The notes under the pieces: generated by a model
Seen by the model: only the letters and a program-made list of their open reading frames with translations
Databases searched by the model: none
What the model was told of the DNA's origin: nothing
Shown here: positions 61,318 to 64,000 of the stretch, in pieces
Layout: each line of letters opens with the position of its first letter
Numbering within the stretch: the stretch's first letter is position 1
Position numbers and translations under genes: made by a program
NCBI GenBank assembly: GCA_036346205.1
Contig: JARFJB010000002.1
Span: forward strand, 5,690,001-5,754,000
Direction of reading: 5' to 3'
Length of the DNA stretch: 64,000 bases
DNA from: Vesta saturnalis
Taxonomy: Eukaryota; Arthropoda; Insecta; Coleoptera; Lampyridae

Positions 61318-61725
61318 GTGTGGAATTAGGAAACGAATTAGTCGATCTTAATAGGGTGATAAGTTGCAAAGCGAAATTAAAAATATAAAATCTAAACTTA
61401 CTGATAGACAAAGTACACCTGAAGGAAACTTCGAAGATTTGCTTCACGAATTTGATGAGTGCAAACAAACGTAAAATATAATTAATTACGGTATAGTGCA
61501 AGACAATGATGTCACTTCGAGACGTACGGATGTAAATCAGGATAAACGGATGTTGAAATCAGTACTTCAAAGTATAAGTGTCAGTTCTAATTTAAATATT
61601 ACTGCTATTAGGCATGGTTCGATAACCCTAACCTCAGGTTGTAGACCCATCAAACTTGGTTTGGGTAATGAAGATATAGTTATGCATATAAGTACTTATA
61701 AAGTAATAGTTACTTTTGTATTAAG
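61318..61725 (+). pseudogene. LINE ORF1 (RNA-binding) fragment
   Basis: Across two frames the text reads SKLTDRQSTPEGNFEDLLHE with FDECKQT, then NIINYGIVQDNDV, and SVSSNLNITAIRHG followed by GCRPIKLGLGNEDIVMHI. This succession is typical of the coiled-coil and RRM-like ORF1 protein of insect LINEs. A stop after CKQT breaks the frame. No RT follows. Confidence 0.65.
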
Positions 61726-62569
61726 CGCATGAGATTTTATGGTCCGAGGCACAGTGCGAGGGGTAGGAAAGCGCCTTAGGGCAATGAAAACCAGTTATGC
61801 CCGCATTGCTTACACCCTCTCCCTCTCATGTCAAGAAAAAAATTTAGACAATAGGAATATCGACATTTCTTTAAGTGCCATTACAAAAGTACTAACACAT
61901 ATAATCATGAAAACTATAGACGAGTCTAGGATATTTCGTCGCGGCCAATTCGCCGAGACCGATTCGCCGCTGCCGGTTCGCCGCCAGCCGTTTTGCCGCC
62001 AACTGTTTCGCCTCCCCGCCAGTTCGCCACCAGAACAATTTTAATATTTGGAAAAACACTTACATCCATTACGAACCTTTCTCTGTTCGTATTAAGAAAC
62101 AGCGTGTCTATTGCTTCTTACATCAATTTTTAATCCTTTTAGAAAAATATTCTTTAACGCTTATTTTGTTCTTTTAGAAAACTAATATGGTAACGCTTAT
62201 TTTTTATACTTCTAGAAAATATATTTTTAATGCTCATGTTTTGTTCTTTTCGGTCAATAAATTACATTATTATAAAGTTATCGTTACTTAGTATTACTTT
62301 AAGAGTACTATTAATACAGTGTACTGTAATAAATAAAAATATATTACTAGTATGTATCCTTATTTGAAAATTTATTATTGCTCATTATTGGAGACCAGAT
62401 CAACAAGCACAATAATTGTAAAATAAGTTCTTAAAAAGATTAATATTTTGCGAAAAAGTTTAAACAAACAAAACATAAACAAAATAGCATTAAAATAAGT
62501 CATGCAATGCCTTCAAATCGACCAGAATGGTCAGGGGAATACTAACCAAAACCAAACCACACAATCAAT

Positions 62570-62660
62570 ATCAGAATTTCAAGAATTGTGTATACAACCC
62601 ACCATGCAAATGCGGCAGAGCATACATAGGAGAAAGCAGTAATGCACGAAGAGCTTAAGC
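62570..62660 (+). pseudogene. Penelope-like element GIY-YIG endonuclease scrap
   Basis: One frame reads NFKNCVYNPPCKCGRAYIGE then SSNARRA. The CVY.PPC.CG.AYIGE signature is that of the GIY-YIG nuclease of Penelope-like retroelements, including the Cys pair ahead of YIG. A stop follows within 25 codons. Confidence 0.7.
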
Positions 62661-62709
62661 GCAACAGAAGCGCAATATGCGCAATAAGCTACAGCGCAAC
62701 CACGAAAAA

Positions 62710-62823
<114 letters not shown>

Positions 62824-62840
62824 TTCTAAAAAACATAGAT

Positions 62841-62918
62841 TGGATTACTCAGTGGCTCAGCGGTAAAGGTGTCAGACTTGTAAATGAAAGTTACCAAGTT
62901 CGAATCTGAGAGTAGCCA
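62841..62918 (+). other. tRNA-like sequence (pol III A and B boxes), probably SINE-derived
   Basis: TGGCTCAGCGG (62853-62863) matches the internal promoter A-box consensus and AGTTCGAATCT (62897-62907) is close to a B-box, with tRNA-like spacing. The anticodon-loop position reads CTTGTAA (TGT, Thr). Acceptor and D stems do not pair well. It is probably the head of a second SINE family or a decayed tRNA, unrelated to the tRNA-Ala SINE. Confidence 0.55.
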
Positions 62919-62984
62919 ACTGCTTGCGACAAAATCATAACATATGAATTCGACTCAAATGCGAAAACACTCCTTCTCAGGACT

Positions 62985-63025
62985 AAGCTTTGTGACGGAA
63001 GCAGAGCCCGCTTCCGAAACGTGTC
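62985..63025 (+). ncRNA. Penelope-type hammerhead-like hairpin (degenerate)
   Basis: GGAAGC-(AGAGCCC)-GCTTCC forms a perfect 6-bp stem at 62997-63015 and is followed by GAAACGTGTCG. This is the stem II and GAAAC arrangement of Penelope-like hammerheads. The preceding core reads TTGTGAC where CTGATGA is expected, so it is unlikely to cleave. It lies 330 bp downstream of the GIY-YIG scrap, where a Penelope element's terminal region would be. Confidence 0.5.
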
Positions 63026-63283
63026 GCTATAAAAAGTAAGCGTTACCATATTAATTTTCTAACAGAACAAAATAAGCGTTAAAAATATTTTTCTAAAAGG
63101 ATTAAAAATTGATGTAAGGAGCTATAGACATGCTGTTTTTTAATACGCAATACGAACAGAGAAAGCTTCGTAATGGATCCAAATATTAAAATTGTTCTGG
63201 CGGCGACACGGCTGGCGGAAACCACCGAACCTGCGCCGGCAAATCGACGAAACTTATACCGCTATAGACTTTTCGTATATAGA

Positions 63284-63367
<84 letters not shown>
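63284..63367 (+). repeat. TA dinucleotide microsatellite
   Basis: A (TA)n run with one ACA interruption, just outside the right arm of the inverted-repeat element. Confidence 0.95.
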
Positions 63368-63369
<2 letters not shown>

Positions 63370-64000
63370 GTTGTTCACGGATTGAGTTCATTATAGGTGT
63401 AAATACCAAAAATATTGGAATTTCAAAACGATTTTTTCAGATTCAGCCCTGCTGCATTGAAAAATAACTTTCATCATATTTTTAACTTTTTTAATTCAAC
63501 GCCGCCTTGGTGGTGGAGCAAAAATGATTTTCTTCGCAGGTAAAGTACCTTTTTTGTGTATCATAGAGCAAAATTTTATTAAGACAAGCTGTTCAGAATC
63601 GACAAATAATAATAACTGCAATATTTGAAGATAATCGGCACAATTTCATGAAACCGTTATTTTCATTTATTAAGACGACTATCATCAATTAGATCTAGGA
63701 ATCTAAGAATGCAACATTTCAAGCAATACATTGTCATTTATTTACAAACAATACTGATTGTCATTATAGTGAAATTTAGTAGTGGATTTTTCTTCTTCCT
63801 CTTATTCAAATTGTTTATTATTGTAATTATCTAATCTGACATTTCAATATTTGTAATGCAACAGTAACGTCTATTTGTAATCAATAACAACAATAATTTC
63901 AAAAACAAGAAAACGTACATTAAATAGTAAAAAGGATAGTAAACTATTCGATATAGCCCCATGCAACTTTTCCGGCATTAATTGTTGCTTGTTTAAGATA
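63368..64000. other. AT-rich flank, nothing recognised
   Basis: No exon with a plausible splice context was found on the minus strand and no repeat was linked to others in the window. Confidence 0.4.

Overview
The window looks like nuclear DNA of an arthropod, most likely an insect. It is strongly AT-rich. It holds spliceosomal introns with GT...AG ends, Tc1, mariner, pogo and piggyBac relatives, several LINE clades, a Penelope-like fragment, a tRNA-derived SINE and long microsatellites. No bacterial-style operons, rRNA or CRISPR are present.

One host gene runs through almost the whole window on the minus strand. I assembled seven exons by splice sites and codon phase: 58648-58834, 58412-58600, 58107-58358, 57855-58048, 35550-36179, 8213-8351 and 997-1193. 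All six exon junctions are phase-compatible and the exons are open throughout, giving about 596 codons of an internal to C-terminal, coiled-coil-rich segment. It resembles a CFAP44-like (or paralogous CFAP43-like) ciliary protein; that name rests on remembered family character, not a search. The 5' part, expected to hold WD repeats, and the true 3' end lie outside. Three introns are 47-58 nt and three are 7.0, 27.2 and 21.7 kb. Nearly everything else in the window is transposon debris inside the large introns.

Layout. 1-1.2 kb: a SINE flush against a splice donor, then an exon. 1.46-5.46 kb: a long-TIR mariner carrying another repeat. 5.6-8.2 kb: an RTE-type LINE tail followed by a 2-kb CA-rich 8-mer array. 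9.3-16.1 kb: a Foldback-like palindrome with about 2.4-2.6-kb arms and internal tandem repeats. 16.1-19.2 kb: an I/Jockey-type LINE. 19.2-22.4 kb: a mariner scrap, a degenerate inverted copy of a host exon, a MITE and a deleted Tc1 element. 23.4-26.3 kb: a broken pogo-like transposase gene. 27.9-30.5 kb: a Tc1 element split by the same 1.2-kb repeat seen at 3.5-4.7 kb. 33.0-35.4 kb: a SINE and a piggyBac relic. 36.4-38.2 kb: a mariner. 39.4-46.0 kb: a nest of four insertions (SINE in LINE in GC-rich TIR element in mariner). 45.1-57.2 kb: a tandem 6-kb duplication with hexamer arrays, a Tc1-like transposase relic and a hammerhead-ribozyme-like motif in each copy. 57.3-64 kb: LINE tails, four host exons, an RTE LINE and an inverted-repeat element carrying Penelope GIY-YIG and ribozyme-like pieces.

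No element appears autonomous now: every transposase or RT frame seen is broken. The most notable observations are the Foldback-like palindrome with unequal tandem repeats in its two arms (a pattern repeated in two unrelated elements here), the paired ribozyme arms, the nested insertions with readable target-site duplications, a tRNA-Ala-type SINE family, and the tandem duplication whose copies differ mainly by small indels.
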